A DNA stretch of 64,000 nt from Clostridiaceae bacterium (GCA_016287385.1 JAEEWM010000013.1:1-64000); one strand, 5' to 3'. Shown: positions 55,001-64,000, numbered from the stretch's first letter. Notes: generated by a model from the sequence alone, not told the origin. Numbers and translations are program-made.

Positions 55001-55437
55001 ACATTGCAATCGGATGCGACCACGGCGGTTTCGAGCACAAATGCGCTATCGCCGAGCATTTGAAGGAGCGCGGCTTCGAAGTGACCGACTGCGGCATTTA
55101 CGAAAAAGTATCGGTGGATTATCCCGATATCGCCGTAAAAGTCACCGAAAAAATCGTCGGTAAAACCTGCGACCTCGGCATACTTGTCTGTGGTACCGGC
55201 ATAGGTATGTCAATGGCGGCAAACAAGGTAAAAGGTATCCGCGCCGCTGCTTGCAGCGACCATTTTTCCGCAAAGTATACAAGACTTCATAACGACGCCA
55301 ATGTCCTCTGCCTCGGCGGCAGAGTTATAGGGATAGGCACCGCGCTTGAGCTTGTCGACCTGTTCGTAGATACCGCTTTCGAGGGCGGGCGCCACGAAAA
55401 ACGCGTACAAAAAATATCAGATATTGAAAACAAGTAA
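54997..55437 (+). CDS. rpiB: Ribose-5-phosphate isomerase B
   Basis: 146 residues. [10 protein letters not shown] at the start, active-site Cys in [21 protein letters not shown], and [11 protein letters not shown]. It interconverts ribose 5-phosphate and ribulose 5-phosphate. Upstream of upp, matching the PRPP/pyrimidine salvage theme seen in many Firmicutes. Confidence 0.95.
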   Translation: MNIAIGCDHGGFEHKCAIAEHLKERGFEVTDCGIYEKVSVDYPDIAVKVTEKIVGKTCDLGILVCGTGIGMSMAANKVKGIRAAACSDHFSAKYTRLHNDANVLCLGGRVIGIGTALELVDLFVDTAFEGGRHEKRVQKISDIENK

Positions 55438-55450
55438 AGGGGAAGTAAAA

Positions 55451-56086
55451 ATGGAAGAAAAAAACGTATTTATCATGGATCATCCGCTTATTCAGCACAA
55501 GTTGACTATACTGCGCGATGAAAAGACCGGCTCAAAGCAGTTCAGGGAGCTTGTAAGCGAAATCGCGATGCTGATGTGCTATGAGTCTACGCGCGATCTG
55601 CCGTTACGCGAAATAGAAACCAAAACGCCTATCGCAACCGCAAAAACAAAGGTGCTTGCAGGCAGAAAAATGGCGTTTGTACCGATACTTCGCGCGGGGC
55701 TTGGCATGGTTGACGGCGTGCTCAGTCTTATTCCCGCCGCAAAGGTGGGTCATATCGGTATGTACCGTGACCCGAAAACCCATAAGCCGGTGGATTATTA
55801 CTGCAAATTGCCGGCAGACCTCAACGAGCGCGACGTTTTCGTGCTCGACCCGATGCTCGCGACCGGCGGCAGCGCTATCGACGCCGTCGCCCGCATTAAA
55901 GAGTTTAATCCGAAGAGAATTAAGTTTATGTGCATAATTGCCGCCCCCGAGGGACTTGAAGCCTTCACAAAAGTTCACCCCGACGTGCCGGTTTACTGCG
56001 CGGGACTTGACGATCACTTGAACGAGCATTGTTACATTGTTCCCGGCCTCGGCGACGCCGGCGACAGAATTTTCGGAACGAAGTAA
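55451..56086 (+). CDS. upp: Uracil phosphoribosyltransferase
   Basis: 211 residues from the ATG at 55451 (AAGGGGAA upstream); a longer in-frame start at 55424 overlaps rpiB. PRPP-binding [32 protein letters not shown] and the uracil-binding [12 protein letters not shown] end. It salvages uracil to UMP. Confidence 0.96.
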   Translation: MEEKNVFIMDHPLIQHKLTILRDEKTGSKQFRELVSEIAMLMCYESTRDLPLREIETKTPIATAKTKVLAGRKMAFVPILRAGLGMVDGVLSLIPAAKVGHIGMYRDPKTHKPVDYYCKLPADLNERDVFVLDPMLATGGSAIDAVARIKEFNPKRIKFMCIIAAPEGLEAFTKVHPDVPVYCAGLDDHLNEHCYIVPGLGDAGDRIFGTK

Positions 56087-56101
56087 GCAAAATATCAGGC
56101 A

Positions 56102-56136
56102 AAGAATCCGGCGGTTCTCCCGCCGGATTCTTTTTT
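56102..56136 (+). terminator. Terminator of the tsaE-upp operon
   Basis: A perfect 13-bp stem (56102-56114/56120-56132), six T in the descending arm and tail. Confidence 0.9.
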
Positions 56137-56200
56137 CCTTCGACTTTTGATATCATGATATCAAGATATCAAAAATACGCGGCGAACGGTATATAAAGCG

Positions 56201-56228
56201 CAACGGCGAGGGTCACCCCTCGCCGTTG
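56201..56228. repeat. GC-rich hairpin downstream of upp
   Basis: A perfect 12-bp stem CAACGGCGAGGG/CCCTCGCCGTTG with a 4-nt loop, in an otherwise AT-rich stretch. It follows a run of GATATC motifs (56150-56170). It may be a second terminator. Confidence 0.65.
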
Positions 56229-56302
56229 TTTACAAAACAAATTTCCACAAGCACTATATCAAATTTGTTTTGAATCTGGCATTAAATGCCTATACTTCAT
56301 TC

Positions 56303-58216
56303 TTAACCAATCCTTTTTAATTTGCACGCTTGCCTATCAAGCCTAAATATCGAATTATCCGTTATTTCATTTGCATCCTCAAACAATGACATATAATGGT
56401 GACTGAAATAATCGTTTGTTTTACAGATTACCACATAATCATATTCTTGGGTTAAAATTGTATTTCTGAAATCTGCGGCTGATATCTTTTTTGTCCAAAT
56501 ATCTCCGTCATAGAACGGTCCGTCTTCGCTTAAACTCCATGAAAAACCTTCATTGACCAAACGCGGTCTTATTGAAAATCTGATAACCTGATAATCATAC
56601 CCTTTATCCTCCTGTGAGACAAAATATATCTTTGCATTTTTCTCACAATTCTTATTCACTACATCTATTATCTTCGAGTATCTGCTTCTAACTGATATCG
56701 ATTCCTTTACGCCATTTCTGTTTATAAATTTTTCTACTTTGCTAAACGGTGTTATTATAACAACTATCGCGGCAAAAATTGCAAAAGTAGTTTTGCTGTC
56801 ATTACTGTTATTGAAATAGCAAGTAAAGCAAATAATTACTGTTATACATAACGACCTGAACACTATATCCATGTATCTTTGATAGGATGCCAAGTTTTGT
56901 GCTTCGTACTCAGAAAAATTAGCAATATAAATCGCACCCAAAGAATAAATATACAGCACGAATTGCACCACAATAATAACCGCCAAAAGCTTAAATGTGG
57001 TTTTTCCTCTTTTACTCTTGATTTTTGAACAATATAACGCAGAGAATAAAAACAGAGCTAAACAAAGACACACACTTAACACAAAATATGATGTTTTAAA
57101 ATCAAAATCACCTATAGTAATACGATTCTCAAAATAAGCTGTTTTTACTTTTTCAACCACCTCTTGCTTATACGATTGATCGTTCTTCAAGAAAAACATT
57201 CTGGTATATGTAAGCAATTCTGTCTTGCCGCCGAAGATTTGAACTTTTGATATATTCAATTCCATTTTCCATAATATTTTTGCAATTGTTGTTAAAAGAA
57301 TCGGTAGAGAACAAATCAATATACTTTTTACGCGCAAACGTTTCTCTGCGCTCCTAAAATCCATTCTCCCTAAATGTCGGATTACGAAACAAATACAGAT
57401 AAAGCAGGAAAAATAAAGACCGATATCTTTTGCCAACACCAGTGTAAAACATATCATCGAAATATAGACTATTTGTATTTTCTCAAGTTTATCGCATAAC
57501 AGTAGATTTGCAAATGCACAGCCGGTCAAAACGGAAATAAACGGATCAATGACAACAACTGTCATTATATCGGGGTAAAATAAAAGCGTGGCGCAGATTA
57601 TTATCATACACGACATCAAAAAACGCCAAAGCTTTTTAGTATTCAGCATTTTGAAAAACGGCAAAATCAGCGATACCACAAAAACCTGATATGCAACATA
57701 CACTTTTTCTTCAACAAAATCATTGCTACGAAAAATCAAGGCATTTACTCTTTGAAAGAAATATTGGAAGAGTGCCATTATAGGCGGATAAGATTTGAAT
57801 AACGAATGTGAGTTTTCATTAGTTATAAAATCGTCGAGTAAAAACATTGTTTTTACTGAATCTACCCAATGCGAAAACTCGTCCGTGTGAGCAGCAAGTT
57901 TTCCCCGATTACATAAGCATATAATAAAGAACAAAAATGAAAAGATAAAAAAAGCCGGAGTAAAAAAGCCCTTAACAAACTGCAAAAAATCTTTCTTGAT
58001 AATAGTGTTTAGTAAAGAAATGAGAACTAATGCAATAAGCGCAGCAAATATGAGCCAGAAGCCGATTTTCAGCATGCCAAACATACCAAAAATAAACAAT
58101 ATCCCCGATATTCCCATACAGGTTATAGGTAATACTTCCTCAAACTTTTTTTCAAAGAAAGAAACACCAAACACACTACCGGATGCAAGTAACATAAAAA
58201 CTGTTGAACTAAACAT
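56303..58216 (-). CDS. Large multi-spanning membrane protein, GT-C glycosyltransferase-like
   Basis: 637 residues with about 11-13 hydrophobic segments and a soluble C-terminal part of about 120 residues. Near residue 110 the motif HTDEFSHWVDSVKTMF resembles the acidic first loop of GT-C transferases that use lipid-linked sugars, and a second acidic loop (VVVIDPFISV) lies near 220. Base composition is clearly more AT-rich than the neighbours and codon use differs, which points to horizontal transfer. No sugar genes are adjacent; the assignment is tentative. There is no clear RBS, and an attenuator-like hairpin precedes it. Confidence 0.6.
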   Translation of the reverse strand: MFSSTVFMLLASGSVFGVSFFEKKFEEVLPITCMGISGILFIFGMFGMLKIGFWLIFAALIALVLISLLNTIIKKDFLQFVKGFFTPAFFIFSFLFFIICLCNRGKLAAHTDEFSHWVDSVKTMFLLDDFITNENSHSLFKSYPPIMALFQYFFQRVNALIFRSNDFVEEKVYVAYQVFVVSLILPFFKMLNTKKLWRFLMSCMIIICATLLFYPDIMTVVVIDPFISVLTGCAFANLLLCDKLEKIQIVYISMICFTLVLAKDIGLYFSCFICICFVIRHLGRMDFRSAEKRLRVKSILICSLPILLTTIAKILWKMELNISKVQIFGGKTELLTYTRMFFLKNDQSYKQEVVEKVKTAYFENRITIGDFDFKTSYFVLSVCLCLALFLFSALYCSKIKSKRGKTTFKLLAVIIVVQFVLYIYSLGAIYIANFSEYEAQNLASYQRYMDIVFRSLCITVIICFTCYFNNSNDSKTTFAIFAAIVVIITPFSKVEKFINRNGVKESISVRSRYSKIIDVVNKNCEKNAKIYFVSQEDKGYDYQVIRFSIRPRLVNEGFSWSLSEDGPFYDGDIWTKKISAADFRNTILTQEYDYVVICKTNDYFSHHYMSLFEDANEITDNSIFRLDRQACKLKRIG

Positions 58217-58233
58217 AGGAGTGCCCCCAAAGC

Positions 58234-58265
58234 AAAAAAAGTGCGGCTACCGAAGTAAACCGCAC
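58234..58265 (-). terminator. Leader terminator (attenuator-like) before the GT-C-like gene
   Basis: Minus-strand stem GTGCGG/CCGCAC (58265-58260/58246-58241) followed by seven T, only 17 bp upstream of the start codon. Transcripts from upstream would end here unless antiterminated. Confidence 0.65.
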
Positions 58266-58480
58266 AAAAAACGCAAACTCCGATAGTCGCCAAACTAACA
58301 TTATGCATATAGGTGTAAGCACACTCATAAACAACTGGAATTTGCATTTTTATCAAATTCACCGCTTATGAGTGTTTGCAAAAATACACAAAGTATTCTC
58401 ATCAAAAGAAAATACACCCGTATGCATTATTCAGTTAGTTTGGCACATTCATTTTACCATTGTTTTTTTGATTAGTCAAC
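58266..58480. other. Gene-free AT-rich stretch
   Basis: No plausible gene. It contains a 10-bp inverted repeat, ACACTCATAA (58321-58330)/TTATGAGTGT (58376-58385), whose arms are 45 bp apart. It is probably the promoter and leader of the GT-C-like gene. Confidence 0.5.
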
Positions 58481-58511
58481 AAATAAAATAGGCACGCCCT
58501 GACGGGCGTGC
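58481..58511 (-). terminator. Terminator of radA
   Basis: An 8-bp GC stem (58511-58504/58499-58492) followed on the minus strand by TATTTTATTT. Confidence 0.8.
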
Positions 58512-58546
58512 TTCGATTTATACTATATCTAAAAAGCTAAGCCGTA

Positions 58547-59905
58547 TTATTTTATCAGATCTATCGCTTCCTTGATATTCCTAACGCCGATAAGGTTTAT
58601 TCCCTCGGGCGTTTTTGTAATTTGCTTGAGCGACGCTTTCGGCAGAATGCACTCGCAGAACCCGAGGCGAGCCGCCTCAAAAACGCGGGCTTCGGCGCGC
58701 TGTACGGCACGTATTTCGCCCGAAAGTCCCACCTCGCCGAACACTATGCTTTTTTCGCCGAGCGGTATGTCCCGCAGACCGGAAACGAGCGCCATACACA
58801 CGGCGAGATCCGCCGCCGGTTCATTAAGCCGCATACCGCCCACCACGTTAAGGTAGGTATCGAGATTTGAAAAGTAAAGTCCCTGCCGCTTTTCGAGTAT
58901 CGCAAGCAGCATATTGAGCCGGTTATAATCAAATCCGTTCGACATTCTGCGCGGGTTGCCGAAGCCGGTCGTGGCGACAAGCGCCTGAACCTCGGAAAGT
59001 ATCGGCCGCGTGCCCTCTATCATACAGGTAATGCAACCGCCCGAAACCTCGGGTCTTCTGCCCGAAAGCATCATAGCCGAGGGGTTTTCAACCTCGAAAA
59101 GGCCGTTTTCGCGCATTTCAAAAACGCCTATTTCATTAGTCGAGCCGAAACGGTTTTTAATGGCGCGCAGTATCCTGTAAGACTGCGTTCTCTCGCCCTC
59201 AAAGTAAAGTACGGTATCGACAATATGTTCAAGCACCTTCGGTCCGGCGATTTCCCCGCCCTTATTGACGTGACCGACTATAAACAGCGGTATATCAAGC
59301 GGCTTCACGGTATGAAGAAGCATATTTGTAGACTCCCTGACCTGCACCACGCTGCCCGCCGCCGATGATATTTCCTCTATCTGCATTGTCTGTATGGAAT
59401 CTATCATCACCATATCGGGTTTATTGGTTTTAATATACTCGCAGACCGCCCCTGTATCGGTCTCGGTTATGACCGTGACATTTTTACCCGAAACACCCAG
59501 CCGCCCGGCTCGCAGTTTTATCTGTACCGCGGATTCCTCACCCGCGACATAGAGTATATTCAGAACGTCCCCGAACGCCTCGCACGCCTGCAAAAGTATG
59601 GTTGATTTACCTATCCCCGGATCGCCGGAGAGCAGTACGACCGAACCCTTTACAACGCCGCCTCCAAGCACCCTGTCAAACTCAGAAATGCCCGAAACCA
59701 GGCGATGTTCGCCGGACGTGTTGACTTCGCTTAAAACCGCCGCGCCGGAGATTTTTCGCGGCGAAGCGGCGGACGGCGCTTTCTGAACGCTTAAGACCTC
59801 TTCGAGCGTGTTCCACTCGTGACAGTCAGGGCACTGCCCTACCCATTTTACGCTTTCATATCCGCAGGACGAGCAAACGTAAACAGTTTTTGATTTTTGA
59901 GCCAT
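58547..59905 (-). CDS. radA: DNA repair protein RadA
   Basis: 452 residues, full length. N-terminal C4 zinc finger (CSSCGYES, CPDCHEW), RecA-like ATPase with Walker A SGDPGIGKST and the RadA-specific KNRFGSTNE motif, and a C-terminal Lon-like domain. It is a branch-migration helicase in recombination. Its start codon overlaps the stop of the AraC gene. Confidence 0.96.
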   Translation of the reverse strand: MAQKSKTVYVCSSCGYESVKWVGQCPDCHEWNTLEEVLSVQKAPSAASPRKISGAAVLSEVNTSGEHRLVSGISEFDRVLGGGVVKGSVVLLSGDPGIGKSTILLQACEAFGDVLNILYVAGEESAVQIKLRAGRLGVSGKNVTVITETDTGAVCEYIKTNKPDMVMIDSIQTMQIEEISSAAGSVVQVRESTNMLLHTVKPLDIPLFIVGHVNKGGEIAGPKVLEHIVDTVLYFEGERTQSYRILRAIKNRFGSTNEIGVFEMRENGLFEVENPSAMMLSGRRPEVSGGCITCMIEGTRPILSEVQALVATTGFGNPRRMSNGFDYNRLNMLLAILEKRQGLYFSNLDTYLNVVGGMRLNEPAADLAVCMALVSGLRDIPLGEKSIVFGEVGLSGEIRAVQRAEARVFEAARLGFCECILPKASLKQITKTPEGINLIGVRNIKEAIDLIK

Positions 59906-60687
59906 TATCCGTTCCTCCTGTATTCGTTCGGGCTTATCCCGAAGTGTTTTTTGAAGGTGTAATTAAAGCTTCTCACACTGCCGAAGCCGCTTTCAAAGGC
60001 GATATCGGCAATTTTTTTATCGGTTTCATCCATAAGCGATATCGCGGTTTCAAGGCGGTAAGCGCCGAGAAGCTCGGCAAAAGACATATCGAAAACCGAA
60101 TGAAAATAGCGCGAAACGTAGTGATAATCATAACCGAGAAGCTTTGCGATATCATTAAGTCCGATATCCCGCGTGTGGTTTTTTGCAAGATAATCGGTTA
60201 TTGCTATTATAGACTGCTTTCTGTCCTTGTTTTCGGACAGAGTGACCGACTTTAAGAACTCGTCGCAAACCGTGTAAAGGCAGGATTTGAGTGTATAAAC
60301 CGTGGGGTCGCTGTTCCGAACAAGTCTTTTTAACAGGAAATCCCTTATTTCGCCTTTCGGAGAAAAGACGAATCCGTCGGCGCTCTTGCCTTTTATCTGC
60401 CGTTCAAAAAGGCGTACATAATCAGCCGAAAAAACGCAAACATAATACTCCGTATTTTCCCCCGGCGTGTAGGCGTGAACGTCATAGGGCAGGCACAGCC
60501 CGAAATCACCTGAAAACAGACGGTACTTTCTGTTGTTAACTTCACAGTCAACCGTGCCGGACAGCACATATATCAGCTCCAGATTCTTATGAAAATGATG
60601 CTGCCATACTTCATCCGTATAAACCAAAGCGTTGTAATTATAATTGCCCATTGAGTTATGCGGCTGATGAAAAAGCATAGTTATCAC
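59905..60687 (-). CDS. AraC-family regulator
   Basis: 260 residues. N-terminal cupin-like sensing domain (HHFHKNLELIYVLSGTVDC), C-terminal double HTH (LNDIAKLLGYDYHYVSRYF and IADIAFESGFGSVRSFNYTF). It is divergent from the glycyl radical enzyme operon, with about 90 bp between starts that includes a strong palindrome, so it probably controls that operon. Confidence 0.87.
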   Translation of the reverse strand: MITMLFHQPHNSMGNYNYNALVYTDEVWQHHFHKNLELIYVLSGTVDCEVNNRKYRLFSGDFGLCLPYDVHAYTPGENTEYYVCVFSADYVRLFERQIKGKSADGFVFSPKGEIRDFLLKRLVRNSDPTVYTLKSCLYTVCDEFLKSVTLSENKDRKQSIIAITDYLAKNHTRDIGLNDIAKLLGYDYHYVSRYFHSVFDMSFAELLGAYRLETAISLMDETDKKIADIAFESGFGSVRSFNYTFKKHFGISPNEYRRNG

Positions 60688-60722
60688 CGTAAAAGATAAA
60701 TTATTGCTACTATATTATAACA

Positions 60723-60753
60723 TATTGCGAGAAAAAGTCAACTTTTTGCAATA
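60723..60753. promoter_or_regulatory. Palindrome in the AraC-GRE intergenic region
   Basis: TATTGC-(3)-AAAAAGT-CA-ACTTTTT-GCAATA: the left arm is 60723-60738 with a 3-nt bulge, the right arm 60741-60753. It lies just upstream of the GRE RBS (60764-60768), so as DNA it is a candidate operator and as RNA a leader hairpin. Confidence 0.55.
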
Positions 60754-60777
60754 CAATATTATCGGAGGATGATAAAA

Positions 60778-62769
60778 ATGTTATACGGAAGCAAACTTTA
60801 CAATACCATTATAAACAAGGAACATCACAAATTCCGCAAAAAGGTGGACTTTGACCTTGCCGGTGAATATTCAAAAAAAGGACTTTCGCCGATAGAGCGT
60901 ATGGCGGATCGTTTTGAACGCGTTATAAACGAAGAAACACCGGTCATCCTGCCGGATGAAAAAATCGTTTTTATGCGCACGGTATCAAACCTTCCGGCAA
61001 TTTTCACCGACAGTGAGTGGGAGGATATAAAGAGCCGTCATTACATTCACGAGCTCGGGTTTATGTCTAACCTCTCCCCCAATTACTACGACACAATAAA
61101 GACAGGTCTTATTGAAAAGCGCAAAAGCGCCGACGAATACGGCAAGCGCGCCATTGATAATATAATCGCTCTTTCAGACAGATATCTTGAAGAGGCGCGC
61201 AGACAGGGGCGCGACGATATTGTCGAGGTTCTCACCCGCGTGCCGCGTTACAGCGCGCGCAACTTCCGCGAGGCGTTGCAGTTTTTCCGCATCCTGCACT
61301 ACGCTCTCTGGCTTGAAGGCAATTATCATAATACCGTCGGGCGTTTTGATAAGTATATGTATCAATACCTTAAAGCCGACATGGACGCGGGCGTTTACAC
61401 CGAGGAAACCGCGCTCGAGCTGCTTGAAGATTTCTTCCTTTCCTTTAATAAAGACAGCGATATTTACGTTGGCGTTCAGCAGGGCGATAACGGTCAAAGT
61501 ATGATGCTCGGCGGTATGGATGAAGACGGAAACGAGGTCTTCAACCTGCTTTCAGAGCTTTGTCTTAAAGCGTCGCACAACAATAAGCTTATTGACCCGA
61601 AAATAAATCTTCGCGTATGCAAAAACACTCCCGCGGAGCGTTATACCGAAGCGACAAAACTTACAAAAGCGGGGCTCGGCTTTCCGCAGTATTCAAACGA
61701 CGACGTAGTTATTCCCGCTCTTGAAGCTCTCGGATACGAGCATAACGACGCGGTAAACTACACCGTCGCGGCGTGCTGGGAGTTTATTATCCCGAACGTC
61801 GGCGCGGACGTTGCGAACATCGCGGCGCTTTCCTATCCGAAGGCGGTCGATACGGCGTTTCATAACAATCTTATAGGAAGCGAAACCTACGATGAGTTTT
61901 TCAGCGCGGTGAAAGCTCAAATCGCAAAGGAAACGGAAAAGATACACGAAAGCATCAAAGACCTCTGGTTTATACCGTCGCCGTTTATGAACGTGCTTAT
62001 GGACTGCGATATTTACACCGGCGGAAAATATAACAACTTCGGCATCCACGGCACCGGCATTGCCACCGCGGCTGACAGTCTCGCCGCTATAAAGAAGTAT
62101 GTTTACGAAGAAAAAAGCATAGATAAAGCGGCATATATAAAGGCGGTAGATGAGAATTTCGAGAATTCTCCCGAACTGCTCCACAAACTGCGCTACGAGA
62201 GTCCGAAGCTCGGCAACAACGACGATTACGTTGACGGCATAGCCACCGCGCTTTTAGACGCGTTCGCCGATTCGCTCGAGGGTAAAATAAACTGCAGAGG
62301 CGGTATTTACCGCGCGGGCACGGGAAGCGCAATGTACTATTTATGGCACGCAAACGAGATAGGCGCCTCGCCGGACGGCAGAAGGGATAAAGAGCCCTTC
62401 GGCACCAACTTCTCGGTAAGTCTTTTTGCCAATGTAAAAGGCCCGGTATCGGTCATTGCCTCAATGACCAAGCCGCATTTCAGTCGCGCAATAAACGGCG
62501 GTCCGCTCACGCTCGAATTTCACCAGAGCCTTTTCAGCGATGACGACGGTGTAGTCAAGGTCGGTGCGCTTGTCAAAAACTTTATTGACCGCGGCGGTCA
62601 CCAGTTACAGCTGAACACCGTTAATCTCGACGTTATGAAAGACGCACAGATACATCCCGAAAATCACAGGCAACTGGTTGTCCGCATTTGGGGCTGGAGC
62701 GCGTATTTCGTTGAGCTTGATAAGGAATATCAGGATCACGTAATGGCGCGGCAGGCGTATAGCGTATGA
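60778..62769 (+). CDS. Glycyl radical enzyme of the PFL family, substrate unknown
   Basis: 663 residues from the ATG at 60778 (GGAGG 9 nt upstream; an ATG at 60769 abuts the RBS). Catalytic Cys at about 333 in VAACWEF, and radical Gly at about 639 in RIWGWSAYF. It is shorter than PFL (about 760) and the diol- and choline-type enzymes (about 800). The active-site motif is ACWE where characterised dehydratases and lyases often have GCVE and PFL has a Cys-Cys pair, so no known substrate can be assigned. It overlaps its activase by 4 bp. Confidence 0.88.
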   Translation: MLYGSKLYNTIINKEHHKFRKKVDFDLAGEYSKKGLSPIERMADRFERVINEETPVILPDEKIVFMRTVSNLPAIFTDSEWEDIKSRHYIHELGFMSNLSPNYYDTIKTGLIEKRKSADEYGKRAIDNIIALSDRYLEEARRQGRDDIVEVLTRVPRYSARNFREALQFFRILHYALWLEGNYHNTVGRFDKYMYQYLKADMDAGVYTEETALELLEDFFLSFNKDSDIYVGVQQGDNGQSMMLGGMDEDGNEVFNLLSELCLKASHNNKLIDPKINLRVCKNTPAERYTEATKLTKAGLGFPQYSNDDVVIPALEALGYEHNDAVNYTVAACWEFIIPNVGADVANIAALSYPKAVDTAFHNNLIGSETYDEFFSAVKAQIAKETEKIHESIKDLWFIPSPFMNVLMDCDIYTGGKYNNFGIHGTGIATAADSLAAIKKYVYEEKSIDKAAYIKAVDENFENSPELLHKLRYESPKLGNNDDYVDGIATALLDAFADSLEGKINCRGGIYRAGTGSAMYYLWHANEIGASPDGRRDKEPFGTNFSVSLFANVKGPVSVIASMTKPHFSRAINGGPLTLEFHQSLFSDDDGVVKVGALVKNFIDRGGHQLQLNTVNLDVMKDAQIHPENHRQLVVRIWGWSAYFVELDKEYQDHVMARQAYSV

Positions 62770-63521
62770 ACGGGATTATTTTCGACGTAAAGGAAATGGC
62801 GGTGCACGACGGACCCGGTCTGCGCACCACGGTATTTTTCAAGGGTTGCCCGCTTCGCTGTATGTGGTGCCACAACCCCGAAGGGCTCAGTACCGCGCCG
62901 CAGCTCATGTTCAAGGAAAATAAGTGCCGCCACTGCGGACTTTGCTATAACGCGTGCCGCCATGAAGAATGCAAGCCGTTTGGCAGATGCGTTCATATAT
63001 GCCCCGAAAACTGTCTTGAAATCGTGGGCAGAAGCATTGACGCCGCCACACTGGCGAAGGAATTAAAACAGAGCGCCGGCGTGCTCGGCGATACCTTCGG
63101 AGGGTTCACTTTTTCGGGCGGCGAGCCGCTTTTCCAGCCGGAGTTTCTGCTTGAACTGATTGAAAAACTGCGCGGCTTTCACCTGTGCATAGAAACGAGC
63201 GGATTTGCCAAAAGCGAAGTCTTCAAAGAGGTTATCGACAAGCTTGATTTTATAATAATGGACTTAAAAATCGCCGACGGTGCTCTGCACAAAAAGTACA
63301 CCGGGCAGGATAACACGCTCATACTAAATAACCTTTCTTATCTTAAATCGACCGGCAAACCGCATATTATAAGAACCCCACTGATACCGGGCATCACCGA
63401 TACAAAGGAAAACCTCTCGGCAATAGAAAAAATCATCGGCGAAAGCACGTGGGAAAAGCTTCCCTACAATGCTCTCGCCGGTGCAAAATATAAAATGCTC
63501 GGTATGCACTATAAGCTATAA
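62766..63521 (+). CDS. Glycyl radical enzyme activase (radical SAM)
   Basis: 251 residues. Radical SAM cluster motif CPLRCMWC (Cys28, 32, 35), then a ferredoxin-like insert with seven or eight Cys (CRHCGLCYNAC, CVHICPENC) for auxiliary 4Fe-4S clusters, as in activases of non-PFL glycyl radical enzymes. SAM-binding FSGGEPLFQ follows. It installs the glycyl radical on the enzyme encoded just upstream. Confidence 0.93.
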   Translation: MNGIIFDVKEMAVHDGPGLRTTVFFKGCPLRCMWCHNPEGLSTAPQLMFKENKCRHCGLCYNACRHEECKPFGRCVHICPENCLEIVGRSIDAATLAKELKQSAGVLGDTFGGFTFSGGEPLFQPEFLLELIEKLRGFHLCIETSGFAKSEVFKEVIDKLDFIIMDLKIADGALHKKYTGQDNTLILNNLSYLKSTGKPHIIRTPLIPGITDTKENLSAIEKIIGESTWEKLPYNALAGAKYKMLGMHYKL

Positions 63522-63526
63522 GATAT

Positions 63527-63556
63527 AAGCAGTCTTTGAAAAGACTGCTTTTTTAT
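63527..63556 (+). terminator. Terminator of the GRE operon
   Basis: An 11-bp stem (63527-63537/63540-63550) followed by a T-rich tail. It overlaps the end of the convergent amidase gene. Confidence 0.8.
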
Positions 63557-64000
63557 TTAACCGTAATATGTGATTATTCCGAGAGCGATACAAAACGCCA
63601 TTTTTTGCTGGTAAGCTTCGTTCTTTAAGTTTTTAAGATCGCCGGAATTGCTCAAAAAGCCGCATTCTACTATTACCGCGGGTATTTTTGCGTTTTTAAG
63701 GAGATATGTACTGTCGTTCCCACGTTTAACAACACGGCGGTTTTCGGGCTGCAATCGGGTAACGACCGTTCTTTGAATAGACTCGCCGAGCGCCTTTGCG
63801 CTCTCGAAATTTGGCGTATAAAACACCTGCGTTCCGCTCGCGGCGGAGGTTGTAAATTTATTCAGGTGTATGCTTACGTAAACACCCTCGCCTGCCGTTT
63901 CCATCAATTCAAGGCGGTTTTTAAGGTCGCTTTTTTTACGCGATGCGATACTCTCGCCGGAATTGTCCTCTGTACCGCTGTCGTCGGTTCGGGTCATAAT
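63557..64000 (-). CDS. N-acetylmuramoyl-L-alanine amidase (Amidase_3), 5' partial
   Basis: The frame runs off the right edge; 148 C-terminal codons are visible. Seen: the MTRTDD segment, the zinc-ligand His in VSIHLNKF, and the catalytic Glu in VECGFLSN, typical of CwlD/AmiC-type amidases that cleave the MurNAc-L-Ala bond of peptidoglycan. The first zinc His and Glu and any signal peptide lie outside the window. Confidence 0.92.
   Translation of the reverse strand: MMTRTDDSGTEDNSGESIASRKKSDLKNRLELMETAGEGVYVSIHLNKFTTSAASGTQVFYTPNFESAKALGESIQRTVVTRLQPENRRVVKRGNDSTYLLKNAKIPAVIVECGFLSNSGDLKNLKNEAYQQKMAFCIALGIITYYG

Noticed and set aside
58123-58362. A 79-codon minus-strand frame upstream of the GT-C-like gene
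   Set aside because: It overlaps the attenuator hairpin and the start of the next gene, has no RBS, and looks like chance coding of an AT-rich leader.

Overview
The window reads as a chromosomal segment of a strictly anaerobic Gram-positive bacterium, probably a gut member of the class Clostridia (Oscillospirales/Ruminococcaceae-like is my best guess, not proven). The reasons are a class III (glycyl radical) ribonucleotide reductase, a second glycyl radical enzyme with its activase, an energy-coupling-factor (ECF) transporter core, a Bacillus-type LexA box, RNase J, tilS-hpt-ftsH gene order, Tn4451-like mobile genes and many low-GC-type lipoproteins.

Layout. 1-10.6 kb: the 3' end of nrdD fused to a redoxin domain, an XRE/DUF2975 pair with a double operator, trxB-queH, two CNNM/CBS proteins, a YetF-DUF4363 pair, and a polar amino-acid ABC transporter whose binding protein looks circularly permuted. 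10.6-15.7 kb: an ECF S component plus DUF4430 lipoprotein under a cobalamin riboswitch, then a tandem family of zinc-ribbon/lipoprotein paralogues, one with a 30-bp coding minisatellite. 16-20.1 kb: two tRNA-Ser genes, a sugar isomerase-like/GH37 trehalase pair facing an AraC regulator, tRNA-His, tRNA-Gln and broken tRNA-Gln copies.

20.1-33.3 kb is an accessory region. It starts with a Tn4451-like mobilizable module (large serine recombinase, small protein, MobV relaxase, oriT-like palindromes, unknown 145-aa protein), all on the minus strand. Upstream of the module is a consensus promoter with a LexA box in its spacer, followed by a roughly 550-nt structured leader containing an attenuator-like terminator. 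Next come decayed genes (a TetR/heptad-repeat fusion, an efflux-pump remnant, a sigma-factor stub), an M28 peptidase, a PfkB kinase/lyxose isomerase/aldolase/esterase operon, a DUF4300 lipoprotein, DUF6809 and TnpV. The region ends with two fishbone palindromic arrays and a candidate small RNA with its own promoter. A perfect 21-bp inverted repeat (20109-20129 and 32507-32527) brackets 12.4 kb of this region.

33.3-53.7 kb is core genome, mostly on the minus strand: ftsH, hpt, tilS, dnaB, rplI, rnj, dut, a ClpE-like ATPase, cvpA, DUF5711, truA, ecfT-ecfA2-ecfA1, a methyltransferase and ruvBAC. The ECF core at 47.6-50.1 kb probably energises the B12-type S component at 10.7 kb. 53.8-64 kb: tsaE-tsaB-rpiB-upp, an AT-rich membrane protein behind an attenuator-like hairpin, radA, an AraC regulator divergent from an unassigned glycyl radical enzyme and its activase, and the 3' end of a cell-wall amidase.

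All calls come from reading sequence and motifs. No database search or folding program was run.
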